NCBI GenBank assembly: GCA_012932295.1
Contig: JAAONU010000016.1
Location: 45,539,241 to 45,603,240, forward strand
Origin: Cyclina sinensis
Lineage: Eukaryota; Mollusca; Bivalvia; Venerida; Veneridae
Direction: 5' to 3'
DNA: 64,000 nucleotides
Numbering within the stretch: position 1 is the first letter of the stretch; the number at the start of each line of letters is the position of its first letter. The notes under the pieces are model-generated. The model ran no database searches and was not told where the DNA came from. It worked only from the letters and a program-made list of their open reading frames with translations. Positions 1 through 10,575 of the stretch are shown here, piece after piece. Both the position numbers and the translations under genes were made by a program.

Positions 1-230
1 TACAAATAATAGTAACACCACAAAGTACTACCTTCATCTATCACTAGAATCTGAGAGAGCAAAGTTGACATTTAAATTACATCTTTAAAGTTTTATTACT
101 CTTCAAAGTAAAGTCAAAACTGTAAGAAAAGTTAAAATAAAAAAAGGTTTATTATCTTAGATAAAACATTCTGACTTAACTTTGAAACGTTTATTACTTG
201 AAGAGTAATATTACGAAATTTAGTCGTTAA

Positions 231-313
231 ATTATATATTTATTATATATTATAATATATATAATTATAATCATATAATATAATATATTATTATATAGTT
301 ATATATAATTAAT
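231..313. repeat. AT-rich low-complexity tract
   Basis: Almost pure A/T with TATATA and TAATATAT runs and local self-complementarity. Nothing else is visible in 1-500. Confidence 0.85.
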
Positions 314-499
314 ACACAACTACTCTATATTTAATTTATTTGTATATTTGCTGATAACTTCGAAGATTTAAATACATTTTACATGTATCAAATTTATAAC
401 TGGCTCACACTCTCTTCAATTTAAGTGATCAGTAAGTTTTAAAGTTCTTGCTTTTATATTATTCTAAAGGAAAACTTAAAACAATCCTGTCTATTTATG

Positions 500-585
500 A
501 TAGTCAGTGGATAGATTCGAACCTGTGACTTTCTGGCATCGTGTCCGAAGCTTAACTAACATTACGGCAACCACATCCTTACACG
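500..585 (-). mobile_element. tRNA-like SINE head (relic)
   Basis: The minus strand has a near-consensus Pol III B box GGTTCGAATCT at 523-513, with tRNA-like sequence upstream of it to about 585. The A box is poor and no full cloverleaf forms, so a degraded tRNA-derived SINE is likelier than a tRNA gene. Confidence 0.45.
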
Positions 586-1980
586 GATTGAAAGAAGAAG
601 ACGAACCAGGATTCTTGACATTTAGATATTTCAGTTTTCTGTTATTGTGAAAAATGAAATTTCTTGTAGCTGTTTCTTAGTACTAAAGATTCGACTAACA
701 GGGCGCCAGAAGCGCACGAGATGAATTTTGACGCTTCCAGAACATTTTGGTGCAGAGATTAAAAACAGGATTTTGCACAGTTGTACTTGACCCGAAGAGA
801 GAACATTGTTTCCCATTCTATTAAGGTACCTTTAGAATTTTCTTCAATTATGGTGATGAACTGTCTTTACGAGGTCCGGAAGTGCTTCTACGTCCCATAT
901 TACCACTGGTAAACTGTCACTCGACATGAGACCTGATTGGATAAAAGACCCTCTGACGTCTTAGGAGGACATACTTCAGTTCCGACTCAGAAACAGCAAA
1001 TGTAAGTTACAGTTCTTTTTGCATGTTTCGATAAATGAAGGCTTGACATTCCGATTCAAATAATTTCCAAAATTTGTCATAAACTATTCAGTAAAGGCTA
1101 CATTTTGTAAAAGTGTGTCTGTAATTGATATTTTTGGAAAATATTTTGAACATTTGACATTTCTGTCACTTCCGTCCAGTGAGAAAAATGCTAAGCCTTC
1201 AAATGTTCAAATGTTCAACTTAGCTCTCTCAGGATTTTAGATTGTGCATAATTGCTTGTTTTAACTCTTAAACTTTGATAACGTGTCAGTCGAGACCTAT
1301 GAATGTAAGAGATTTTCAAAAGTTATCTGTAATAAACTGTTCACTAGGGATCCTATTTCGAAATGGTCTTACTTGAACTATGTCAAGATTATGAAAGCCT
1401 TTCCGCACCTTTGTATACTGCTATGATGTCTTAACTTTACAACTATAATACGGCATATTTTTCAACATCCGTGCTAGTTATACGGTATAAAAGTCATGTA
1501 AATAGCTATTTCTGACATTTTTCCTCACAATTTTACAGCAAAGTATGGAAGATGACATAGTACAATTGAAACAGTGGTTAATGTTACAAAATGTTTACAC
1601 TGTAATCTTTGTGAATAAATTCACTGGCTATAAACTTCCTATATTGAGAAATTTTAGCAAATATTGTTTATGTAACGACTGGCCACCTTTAAGAGGGCTT
1701 GTTTGATTGGAGTCAATTGACTTGCTTAAAAAGTAAGGTTCTGAATGTTTTACCTATTTCAAATGCTGCAAAATGTTGTTTCCTAAGTATTTAATTTTTC
1801 TTGAATAAAATCCTTTATGGATGGTTAAGTCTGGAACGCCAATCAAGCATCCCGTAGTATTTTTGTTTCAGTTTGATTAAAGAAAAAAACATGTGCTTAT
1901 TTCAAATACATATGTATTTGCGTTACATAGAACCCAAATCAGATAGCATCGTATCTTATACAGGAATTATAAAAGCAGCA
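586..1980. other. No feature recognised
   Basis: AT-rich single-copy-looking sequence. Open frames are short and unlike known proteins. Confidence 0.6.
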
Positions 1981-1984
1981 AGCG

Positions 1985-2420
1985 TAAACACATCTTTTGT
2001 ACAGTGTATGGACGTACATATAGGTTAATGTATAAGTAAAATTTGCACAGCGTGTGTGGTTTTGCACAGATTGTGATGGTAAAAATAACTTTTGTACAGT
2101 GTGTGATGGTAAACATATGTTTCTCATAACGTGTGAACGTAAACATAAAATTATGCTCAATGTGTGAATGAAAACCTAAACCTTTGCACAGTTTGTGAAT
2201 GTATATATATATATATATTTCTCATAATGTGTGAATGTAAACATAAACTTTTGCAAAGTGTGTGAACGTAAATAGATATTTATCATAATGCGTGAATGTA
2301 AACATAAACTTTTGCACAGTGTGTGAATGTAAATAGATGTTTCTCATAATGCGTGAAGTAAACATAAATTTGCACAGTGTGTGAACGTAAACATAAGTTT
2401 AGTACATTGTGTAAACGTAA
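1985..2420. repeat. Degenerate minisatellite, ~31-bp unit
   Basis: Repeated TGTGAATGTAAACATAAA followed by CTTTTGCACAGTG or TTTCTCATAATG variants, about a dozen diverged copies. Two variant types (TTTGCACAG and TTTCTCATAATG) partly alternate. Confidence 0.8.
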
Positions 2421-3429
2421 TTTTAACCTTTTATTTGTGACATTGACTGCATATTGTGTATTGTGTACTTTTTGGATAAGGCATAACGTTGTATCGTGTA
2501 AACTGGAAACTTTGATACTTCATAAAAGAAAATGTGACATTTTATTTTCTGTTGTCTGTAGAAAGAGTAAAAAGCGCAGTGGGTGTCACTGTCAGTAGCA
2601 GTCAGGCGATATTCCCCGTTTCCCGTGAAGTTGTATTTATGACCTTGTTTCTCCAAATAGGGCAGGTTCGAATCAGCATTGAAGTAGTTACATTAAATAA
2701 AACGGCCGTTCTTTGTTTCTCCCATTTTGATGACAATCGCTCAAATTTTCGACGCTGTTACGCTTAGTCGCTGTGACGTTTGGTTCTGTAACGTGTCGCT
2801 TTACCCAGCAAAAGTGATATATCAAAAGAGAGAATCTGATGGAAAACTACTTTACCAAAGGAAGAAAGATACAAATAATCGAGAAGAAACACTATTGTTG
2901 CGTAAGTAAAACATAATATTGCATATGCTTCTGCTTCTCAAATGATTGGTTAAAACAGCAAATTGGTTTGAAAAAGGCTTTACCTGCATCCAGATTTAAA
3001 AAGAAAAGCAAAAATTGTCCTTCATATTTCTACTCTACCATATTCTGTACAGGTCTTTCTTTAAATAAAAGCGAATGTTGTGCAAATAGAAAATAGAAAA
3101 GAAATCATGCTATCTACATAAAAACTCGAAATGTATTTCTGTTTTCAGTGCATTGGCAAAAAAAAAAAAAATAGTTACACAGATTTGAAATGAAAGAATG
3201 ATTGTGATATGACCGATTCTGTATAAGGACCCCTTTCAGTATAAACACTAAGGCAGGTAAGAGTCTACTATATTAAAAATGCAGCAATTTATATTTGACG
3301 TTCCTTTGGAAAAGAATATAGTATGGCAAAACAAGCATTTTTAATTGCCGATAATGTAATTTTGAATTCTTTTCTCTCTCAACAGCTGCAAATAATATTT
3401 AAAGTTGTACACATTATTGAATATTAAGC

Positions 3430-4145
3430 GCTTCACGTATCATACGTACAGATCGTAGAGCATACTATTGAATGCTGCTCATGCAAAATATGTTAAACGC
3501 GGCGCAGAATATTGAACGCAGCACATACTATCGAAAACTGCATATAATACTGAACGCGGCATATATAATTGAACATTGACATGCTGATAATATTGAACGC
3601 TGCATATTACACTGAACGTGGCACCTTATATTAAACGAAGCACGTTATATTGAACGTTGTACATTCTATTATTTTATACGCGGCATATAACGCGGCACTT
3701 AATATTGAACGCGGTACCTTATATTGAACGTTGACCATGCTATTATCTTAAACGCGGCATATAACGCGGCACTTAATATTGAACGCGGTACCTTATATTG
3801 AACGTTGACCATGCTATTATCTTAAACGCGGCATATAACGCGGCACTTAATATTGAACGCGGTACCTTATATTGAACGTTGACCATGCTATTATCTTAAA
3901 CGCGGCATATAACGCGGCACTTAATATTGAACGCGGTACCTTATATTGAACGTTGACTATGCTATTTTCTTAAACGCGGCATACAACGCAGCACTTAATA
4001 TTGAACGAGGTTCATTATACTGAACGTTGCACATGCCAGTAAATTAAATGTGGCAAGTAACGCGAAATATACTTTTGCGCGCTGCACAAAATATAGAACG
4101 TGAGAAATAATATTGAATGCAGCACATGCCATATTGAGAAATCAC
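3430..4145. repeat. Compound tandem repeat with a 74-bp unit (core 3670-3995)
   Basis: The motif CGGCATATAACG recurs at 3681, 3755, 3829 and 3903 (and CGGCATACAACG at 3977), an exact 74-bp spacing with nearly identical copies. The flanks are diverged ~18-20-bp subrepeats of the form ATTGAACGCGGCAC. The array is CpG-rich compared with its AT-rich surroundings. Confidence 0.9.
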
Positions 4146-5222
4146 ATTATATGATGAAAACAAAAAATAATACCAGAATTTATTTTAAGTCTTACTATTA
4201 ATCTTTAGTTATCGAGCACGAAAGATTTGTTTAATGAAAATGGCTAATAAAAATAAGACACATAATAGAAAAATAAACAGTCTCATTTTCTGTCTAGATA
4301 GATAACATTTGAAAGTTCCGCCTTCACGTTCACGTTCTGAAGATTTTGTATATACATGTATCTTTATAAATGACATCACAAAGAAATACATACATAGTCT
4401 CTCTCTTATCTAACAGTACAGAGCATAAAAACTAATTTCCTAAACAGACATATGGCACATATCAAACCTCATACTGTGACCACTTACTGTCTGAACTTAA
4501 ATTGATAAAAAGTACAGACTGCTAAAAATTAACACAGGCTTCCATACATGTTCTCAACAGACAAATAATAAATCTGACAGCTGTCTATATTTGTACAAAG
4601 TAAAACTGTTAAGATAAACCATTCAGTTTTTAAAAGGATATTACGTACAATTAGCCGATGATATACCCTAGATGAATTTCATTTGCCTATCCACTATAAA
4701 ATAAAATGAAAAATTGATAAACTAAAGAAAAAAAACATATGTTCAAAAATTTCTTCTTTAGGTATTAGAGTCGCAGAAATCTTCATTTTGAATAAATCGC
4801 TATCCACCCAAAATGGTGCAACAACAACAACTCTTCATATAAAGACTTGTATTAATGCGGTAAGTTAATCTGTTGCACTTTTTTATGACACCTTGTCGTC
4901 TGATAATAATTCATTTAGTTTCATTAACATTTCCACTATTTTAAAGGAAGCGATGCAGTAAAATTCATAGGGCATGACTCTTTAAGTTCTATTGTTCTAT
5001 TAAGATTAAGGCCCATCAGAAGCGCTACCACGTATACTATTAGTTTTAATCAGTTTTATATCATTCACTTTTTGTTCATTTTTAAATTTAGTGCATGAAC
5101 CAGAAAAGTTTCTTTGTGCTTAATTTTTTTTCTTGTCGAAATTCTTTAGCCTTTAGAAGGATGGCTTGGGTTGAATACAACCTTTAAGTTGAGTTAACGA
5201 TTAAAAGGGGAATAGACAAAAA
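4146..5222. other. Esterase 3' flank; no further gene seen
   Basis: The part next to 5222 should contain the esterase 3' UTR. The rest is AT-rich with no recognisable frame, SINE or tandem array. Confidence 0.55.
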
Positions 5223-5415
5223 TCAGGGTTTGGTAGCTTTTTGTGCCGCCGGAAGTACTGTGTTCCAGAAGTTATAAGCGCGTGCTGCAAGCCTCGCTTT
5301 CATTGACTGTTGATTCATGTTGAATGAAATGTCCAGGTAACGCTGTTGTATCCGGTCATACGGTTGCCACTCTACGTCATAAAGTGTTTTAACATCTGTC
5401 GGTTTGTTAGGATTG
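5223..5415 (-). CDS. Carboxylesterase exon 2 (C-terminal 64 residues and stop)
   Basis: Acceptor ...CTCCTTTGTAG precedes the exon. The first base completes Gly522, then come NPNKPTDVKT and WQPYDRIQQRYLDIS, typical of carboxylesterase C-termini. The stop TGA is at 5223-5225. Confidence 0.88.
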
Positions 5416-7419
5416 CTACAAAGGAGATTAAGGTGTGATGATTCAAAGACACTCATATTTTAAAAGAAACTGCCAAATTATTTTCTTAAAGATTTATTTC
5501 ATGATTCTAATTATTTATCTGAATTTGTAAAATCAGTTTATCAATATGAATGCGATAATGAGAAGTCTGTGAGCAGAAAAGCAGAATAAAGCCATATCCT
5601 CAAATACACCTTTGGCACACCTTCTTGGGACATGTACTTTATACTTGACAAACATGACCACCTTTCCCCCTTATCCCATACCCTTCCGTTTTTTCTGGGT
5701 ACCAACTCCTTAACTCACCTAAATACACCATTGTTGCTTTCAATCAACATATGAAATAGACTTTTATTTTACGTCGACAGACAAATATTCTGTAATGTTG
5801 AATATAAGGAAAACTGCATTAAAAATGGTGTAGCATAAAGTTACAAATACATACCCTGACTTAGCAAAGTTCGACCACATTATCATTACAGCTTTCGACA
5901 GTTTCATTTGATTTGTTGATGGCCTTGGTTTGTTTGTAACGCCAATCCCCAAAAAGCTCGGACCTATGTCGTTGAATCCAAATAAAAAGGGCAGCTCGTC
6001 TGCGTGGTTTGAATTACCCTCAAAATCCAGAGAAGGTGGCAGTGATGCTACTCTAGAAGGTGGCGCTGCATGGAAGTTATACACGTATGTACTTGACAGA
6101 GTGTTCGCATGTGAATTTGCGGTTAAAATCATTGGGACGTAGAACAGAGAGTCTGTAGCGAGCCTAGCCAGGCGTTCGAGCCCCACGATATCATTATTTG
6201 GTTGGTCCCAGTCCGTATATTCCTGAATGATTTCATCTCTTACTAAGCGAGATGGTGTCTCCTTTAGATATATTTCTGCAACTTTAGGTACATACACGAA
6301 CTTGAATTGTGACTGTGTCACTCTGAAGTCCACTGGATTAGTGATATTAAACTGTGACATCCAGTAAGGAAAATTTACCGCTCCATCCAAATTATTTACT
6401 CCAATAAGAAGATCAATAGTGTGATAAGAAGCAAACTCGGGTGAATTTTTTGATGCTTCTCTTAGTATATTTAATGGGTCACTTTTTAAAAAATCGTTGT
6501 CAAAAACGGGAACCCAGTGCGGATGGTCATCAAAATCCTTAGACATGTACCGCCGCACAGCTGCTGTTATTTCGTTCGAAGATTTATACCTTAAGCACGA
6601 GGCTATTGCAGCATTATCTGTGCCCCGGCATCCAAGGGCTTCAGCAAATTCTATTGATTTCTTATAAACGACGTCGCTATGTGTTACTGCGGAACCAGCC
6701 GCTGTGCCACTCTGAGCTATTGCACGCTTGATGACGTCACGATTTCCTGGATATAGAGCCTGAAATACAACACTCTGACCGCCAGAAGATTCTCCAAATA
6801 TCGTTATCTTATCAGGGTCTCCTCCGAAAGATGCAACGTTGCCTTTTACCCATTGCATAGCTAGATGTTGATCCCACAATCCATAATTACCGACAGCTTC
6901 TCTGTCCCCTGTAGAAAAAAATCCGAGTGGGCCCAGACGATAATTGACTGTAACTACAATAACATCCGTGTATCCGCATAATACTTCCGGTGTAAATCTG
7001 TCAGAAGACCCAGTAGAAAACCCGTCTCCAGCAATCCACATCATCACCGGCTTTGAGACAAATCCTGACGAAAAGGAGGTAGGCACGAACACATTCAAGT
7101 AAAGACAATCTTCAGAATGGGGTGCTTGTTGATCCCAGTTCCCTCCAGGACAGTTTGGTCCATAGTTGAAAGCTTGAAATGGCGTTGGAATTTTCACTTT
7201 AGGTACAGGCTTGCGGAACCGGAAATTGCCGATAGGCGGTTCTGCGTATGGAATACCAAGAAAAGACTTTACCTGGTATTGTCTTCCGTCGAATTGCACA
7301 CTCGATAAATGTCCACGTATTTCACCATACTGAGTATTTACCAGTTGTAAACCATCAGGTACAAGAAACGAATTTACAGAATGCAAAAAGAATAGACAAA
7401 CCGAACAAACAGTATTCAT
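5223..7419 (-). CDS. Secreted type-B carboxylesterase / cholinesterase-like protein, 2 exons, 585 aa
   Basis: Alpha/beta-hydrolase of the type-B carboxylesterase family, expected to hydrolyse ester bonds of small substrates outside the cell. Exons are 7419-5855 and 5415-5223, joined by a GT-AG intron of 439 bp in phase (codon split GG|C). Residues 1-18 are hydrophobic, a likely signal peptide. The SEDCLYLNV signature is at 102-110 and the serine signature at 189-214 (WVKGNVASFGGDP...FGESSGG). The triad reads Ser211 (6787-6789), Asp345 (6385-6387) and His472 in SNHADELPF (6004-6006). Cys90/Cys105 and Cys264/Cys275 sit where family disulfides usually are. The C-terminus has the usual GNPNKP...WNTVLP end with no GPI or membrane anchor. 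Length is normal for the family. Oddities: the oxyanion-hole motif is AGDGF (130-134) instead of HGGGF/YGGGF, and the acid is Asp instead of Glu. The substrate cannot be told, and it need not be a true acetylcholinesterase. ATTAAA on the minus strand at 5045-5050 is one candidate poly(A) signal. Confidence 0.92.
5855..7419 (-). CDS. Carboxylesterase exon 1 (coding part, residues 1-521 plus 2 nt)
   Basis: Starts at the first ATG after a plausible TATA box and opens directly into a signal-peptide-like hydrophobic stretch. It ends after TCAGG at 5855 with donor GTATGT. The frame stays open past the donor to 5764, but that read-through (YVFVTLCY...) has no family similarity, whereas the spliced frame gives the family motif FAKSGNPNKP. 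Confidence 0.9.
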
Positions 7420-7457
7420 GTTTTAAATGACTTTCCAAATGATGTGTGAGAAGATCA

Positions 7458-7469
7458 CCTATTTATACC
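7458..7469 (-). promoter_or_regulatory. TATA box of the carboxylesterase gene
   Basis: The minus strand reads GGTATAAATAGG, a near-perfect TATA box about 40 bp upstream of the ATG at 7419. Transcription would then start about 25-30 bp downstream of it, giving a very short 5' UTR of roughly 10-20 nt. Motif seen directly; start site inferred. Confidence 0.6.
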
Positions 7470-8365
7470 ATCTGCTGTTTTCTCTTGCGCCGCTCATTCA
7501 TATTCAGTGAGAACGAATGCCTATCCTGTCTATTGTGGAAATAATTTCGGCTACTCATATGCACGTCTGCCTAAAACTGATACACCTGTTATATGCTAAA
7601 GGATATCGACAGCCACCACTGCAACGATATTATCCCAGACTTAACGACCGGTCACGTGACCATGTCATTGAAGGACATCAGCGGTTTAGATTGAAGGACA
7701 CAGTGCTTAAACATTTTCAAACTTCTAACGGAAATACAAATGTAATGATAACGAAATTTTAATACTAGTACTTATTTTCTTATGTAAAACTAGGTCAAAC
7801 TAAAGTCTCTTTTTAAGATTCTAGTTCATTGAGTGCTTATCGCCAGTCCGGGTAGAGTTAATAATTGGGTTTTCATTCTTTCTCTGGGTGCTTATTTGTT
7901 TTTTTCTGTCACTTAAAGATCATTATTGATTGAATTTCTTTTAATTGATCATATTTAAACAAAGGAATGTTGCAATTCTCAATTGTATATTTATGACAAA
8001 AATATATGTTTATTATATTTGCATATTCCATTTAGCTGTCATGAAAACTAGATGTTTTGATAGTATTCTTTGATTTTGAATCAAAATGCACGGTTTTAGA
8101 AAAAATAGACAAAAGGAACTCATGATTCATTTTTTTTTCGAAAAAAAAAGTGAAAAATAAATCAAGATGTCTTTGATGATCAGCTACCTTTCCAGAATTT
8201 AGGACCTTCCTAATTACCTCCCCTGCGTACTCGGATTGAAATAAGTTTATTATACGGAGTGTAGAAATTGCCTCTCATTTTATAACTGTAATGTGATTAT
8301 GACATTGAATGCTAGAAAAATAGAACCTTATAAATCACGTGAAGCAGTCATTATCGAGAGCCAGT
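7470..8365. other. Esterase upstream region; nothing else recognised
   Basis: Upstream of the TATA box. An 81-codon frame at 7517-7762 (plus) has no similarity I recognise. No second promoter or exon is visible. Confidence 0.5.
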
Positions 8366-9424
8366 CAAAAACCAACGACCAAAAGCCCCTCGGCTGATTC
8401 AGAGAAAAATGACAAAAAACCCACGACCAAAAGCCCCTCGGCTGATTCTGAGAAAAATGACATAAAACCCACGACCAAAAGCCGCTCGGCTGATTCAGAA
8501 AAAAATGACAGAAAAACCCACGACCAAAAGCCCCTCGGCTGATTCAGAGAAAAATGACAAAAAACCCACGACCAAATACCCCTCAGCTCATTCAGAGAAA
8601 AAAGACAAAAAACCCACGACCAAAAGCCCCTCGGCTGATTCAGAGAAAAATGACAAAAACCCCACAACCAAAAGCCCCTCGGATGATTCAGAGAAAAATG
8701 ACAAAAAACCCACGACCAAAAGCCCCTCGGCTGATTTAGAGAAAGATGTAAAAAACTCACGACCAAAAGCCCCTCGGCTGATTCAGAGAAAAATGACCAA
8801 AAAAGAAAAACCCACGACCAAAAGCCCCTCGGATGATTCAGAGAAAAATGACCAAAAAAAAAAAAAAAAAAAACCACGACCAAAAGCCCCTCAGCTCATT
8901 CAGAGAAAAATGACAAAAAACCCACGACCAAAAGCCCCTCGGCTGATTCAGAGAAAAATGACAAAAACCCCACAACCAAAAGCCCCTCGGATGATTCAGA
9001 GAAAAATGACAAAAAAACCACGACCAAAAGCCCCTCGGCTGATTCAGAGAAAGATGTAAAAAACTCACGACCAAAAGCCCCTCGGCTGATTCAGAGAAAA
9101 ATGACCAAAAAAGTAAAACCCACGACCAAAAGCCCCTCGGATGATTCAGAGAAAAATGGCCAAAAAAAAAAACACGACGAAAAGCCCCTCGGATGATTCA
9201 GAGAAAAATGACCAAAAAAAGGAACAAAAGCCCCTCGGACGATTCAGAGAAAAATGACAAAAAACTCACGACCAAAAGCCCCTCGGCTGATTCAGAGAAA
9301 AATGACAAAAAAGCCACGATCAAAAGCCCCTCGGCTGATTCAGAGAAAAATGACAAAAAAACCACGACCAAAAGCCCCTCGGCTGATTCAGAGAAAAATG
9401 TAAAAAACTCACGACCAAAAGCCC
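8366..9424. repeat. 48-bp minisatellite, ~22 copies
   Basis: Unit GACCAAAAGCCCCTCGGCTG + ATTCAGAGAAAAATGACAAA + AAACCCAC (48 bp, so 16 codons). Because 48 is a multiple of 3 and the unit lacks stops in several frames, long pseudo-frames appear on both strands (PTTKSPSADSEKND on plus; F/W-rich on minus). A-run length changes (poly-A at 8852-8871) shift frame between copies, arguing against coding. Confidence 0.9.
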
Positions 9425-9935
9425 TTGACCTTGGTGACCTTGATATTGACCTACTTTCTTGTTTTTGAAGATATGTGTTTGAAATTTTAACTTTTTGTAT
9501 AAGTTTTCATACAGTTTGACTTCGGTTTACCTTGAACTATTGACCTTCTTTTCTGATTTAGAAATATTGTTTTATATCTTATGTGGTATTGGAAGTGTCT
9601 GCCATTTGACACATCCCTTAAGTACCACCCCCACTCCACCAGTTGTTTGGTAGTTTCTTTTCAGGTGAGCGACCAAGGACCATCTGGTCTTCTTATTTTT
9701 TTATCAAAATTACACGAAACAGAGACTGAAAAGGAAATAACAAACATGCTTTTAAAAAATCTGACAAAGGGGTATCGACGTTTTATAGCCTTCAGGCATT
9801 TTCTCAAAAGCAAATTTCATTATAAAGTGTTTTACTGTGACTAATCAAGCAAGACCGACAATGACAATCAACGGGCACTTATAAAAGCAAAGACAATATG
9901 TCACCCCTATATTATGAAACGACATTCCTACACCA
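9425..9935. mobile_element. Non-autonomous element remnant with TGACCTTGACC blocks
   Basis: Contains GACCTTGGTGACCTTGATAT and, near 9659, CTTTTCAGGTGAGCGACCAA, phrases that I know as parts of short repeated elements in bivalve genomes. No protein-coding capacity. Family and boundaries cannot be fixed from the window. Confidence 0.4.
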
Positions 9936-9939
9936 TTGG

Positions 9940-10207
9940 ACACCGCAGGTCAGTGGTCAGGGGTCGCGAGATCGATTCCCCGCTCCTCCACTAATATTAC
10001 TAATTGTCTGTCGGATGAGACATTAAATAGAGGTCCCATGAATCAGTGTTGTACACTGAGCATGCAAAAGAAACAGAGGTGTCTCTTGAAAGGGGTGCTT
10101 TCTGTATCTTGCACTCACACCCACAACATAAAATAACTTATCTCTGCAGAGGGCGTCGTCATATGGCCAACTGGTACCGACTATAAATAAACTCAAATAG
10201 ATAGATA
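9940..10207 (+). mobile_element. tRNA-derived SINE, nearly complete
   Basis: Head: A-box-like GGTCAGTGGTCAGG and B-box-like GCGAGATCGATTCCCC (about 9967-9982). Body: CTGTCGGATGAGACATTAAA, then GGTCCCATGAATCAGTGTTG. Tail: AGGGCGTCGTCATATGGCC followed by a GATA-type simple repeat ending near 10207. This head-body-tail order is that of mollusc SINEs with a conserved central domain. Confidence 0.75.
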
Positions 10208-10575
10208 AACCGGACACCACGAAAGAAAACAAAGTGCTGAATTATGCAATCTTCATTGTCAAGTATTCTTTGAGACTGGCATCTGGCTTTGATTAAAACA
10301 CAGTTACCATGCTGTCCATGCAGTTGTGGAACGAGATGTTTAAAAAAACTTTTTTTTTTTCAAATGATGAAATTAGTTTCAACTTTGAGTGAATGACCCA
10401 TATTAATTTTGGGGTCAGTAGGTCAAAGGTAAAAAAAATCAAAATTTAAAGCAAATCTTTTAATTTGAAAGCCTAAGGTTTCCTCCTTTATATCACAAAA
10501 TCACAAATGCATCATACTTAGAAAAAAACCATTTGGGCATATAATGCTCCGCCTAGCGGTGCTCTTGTTTTCTAG
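10208..10575. mobile_element. Element remnant ending in CTCCGCCTAGCGGTGCTCTTG
   Basis: Contains GGGGTCAGTAGGTCAAAGGT and a terminal-looking segment at about 10545-10570. Recognised only by style; it may be the continuation of the 9425-9935 element interrupted by the SINE. Confidence 0.35.

Noticed and set aside
5764..5854. Read-through extension of esterase exon 1 (YVFVTLCYTIFNAVFLIFN...)
   Set aside because: Looks like a C-terminal membrane segment, but a donor GTATGT at 5854 and a phase-matched acceptor at 5416 restore the family C-terminus, so it is intron. A retained-intron membrane form is not excluded.
8339..9468. Plus and minus frames of up to 184 codons resembling Lys/Pro/Ser-rich matrix proteins
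   Set aside because: Shadow of the 48-bp minisatellite; frames break at A-run indels and both strands are open equally.
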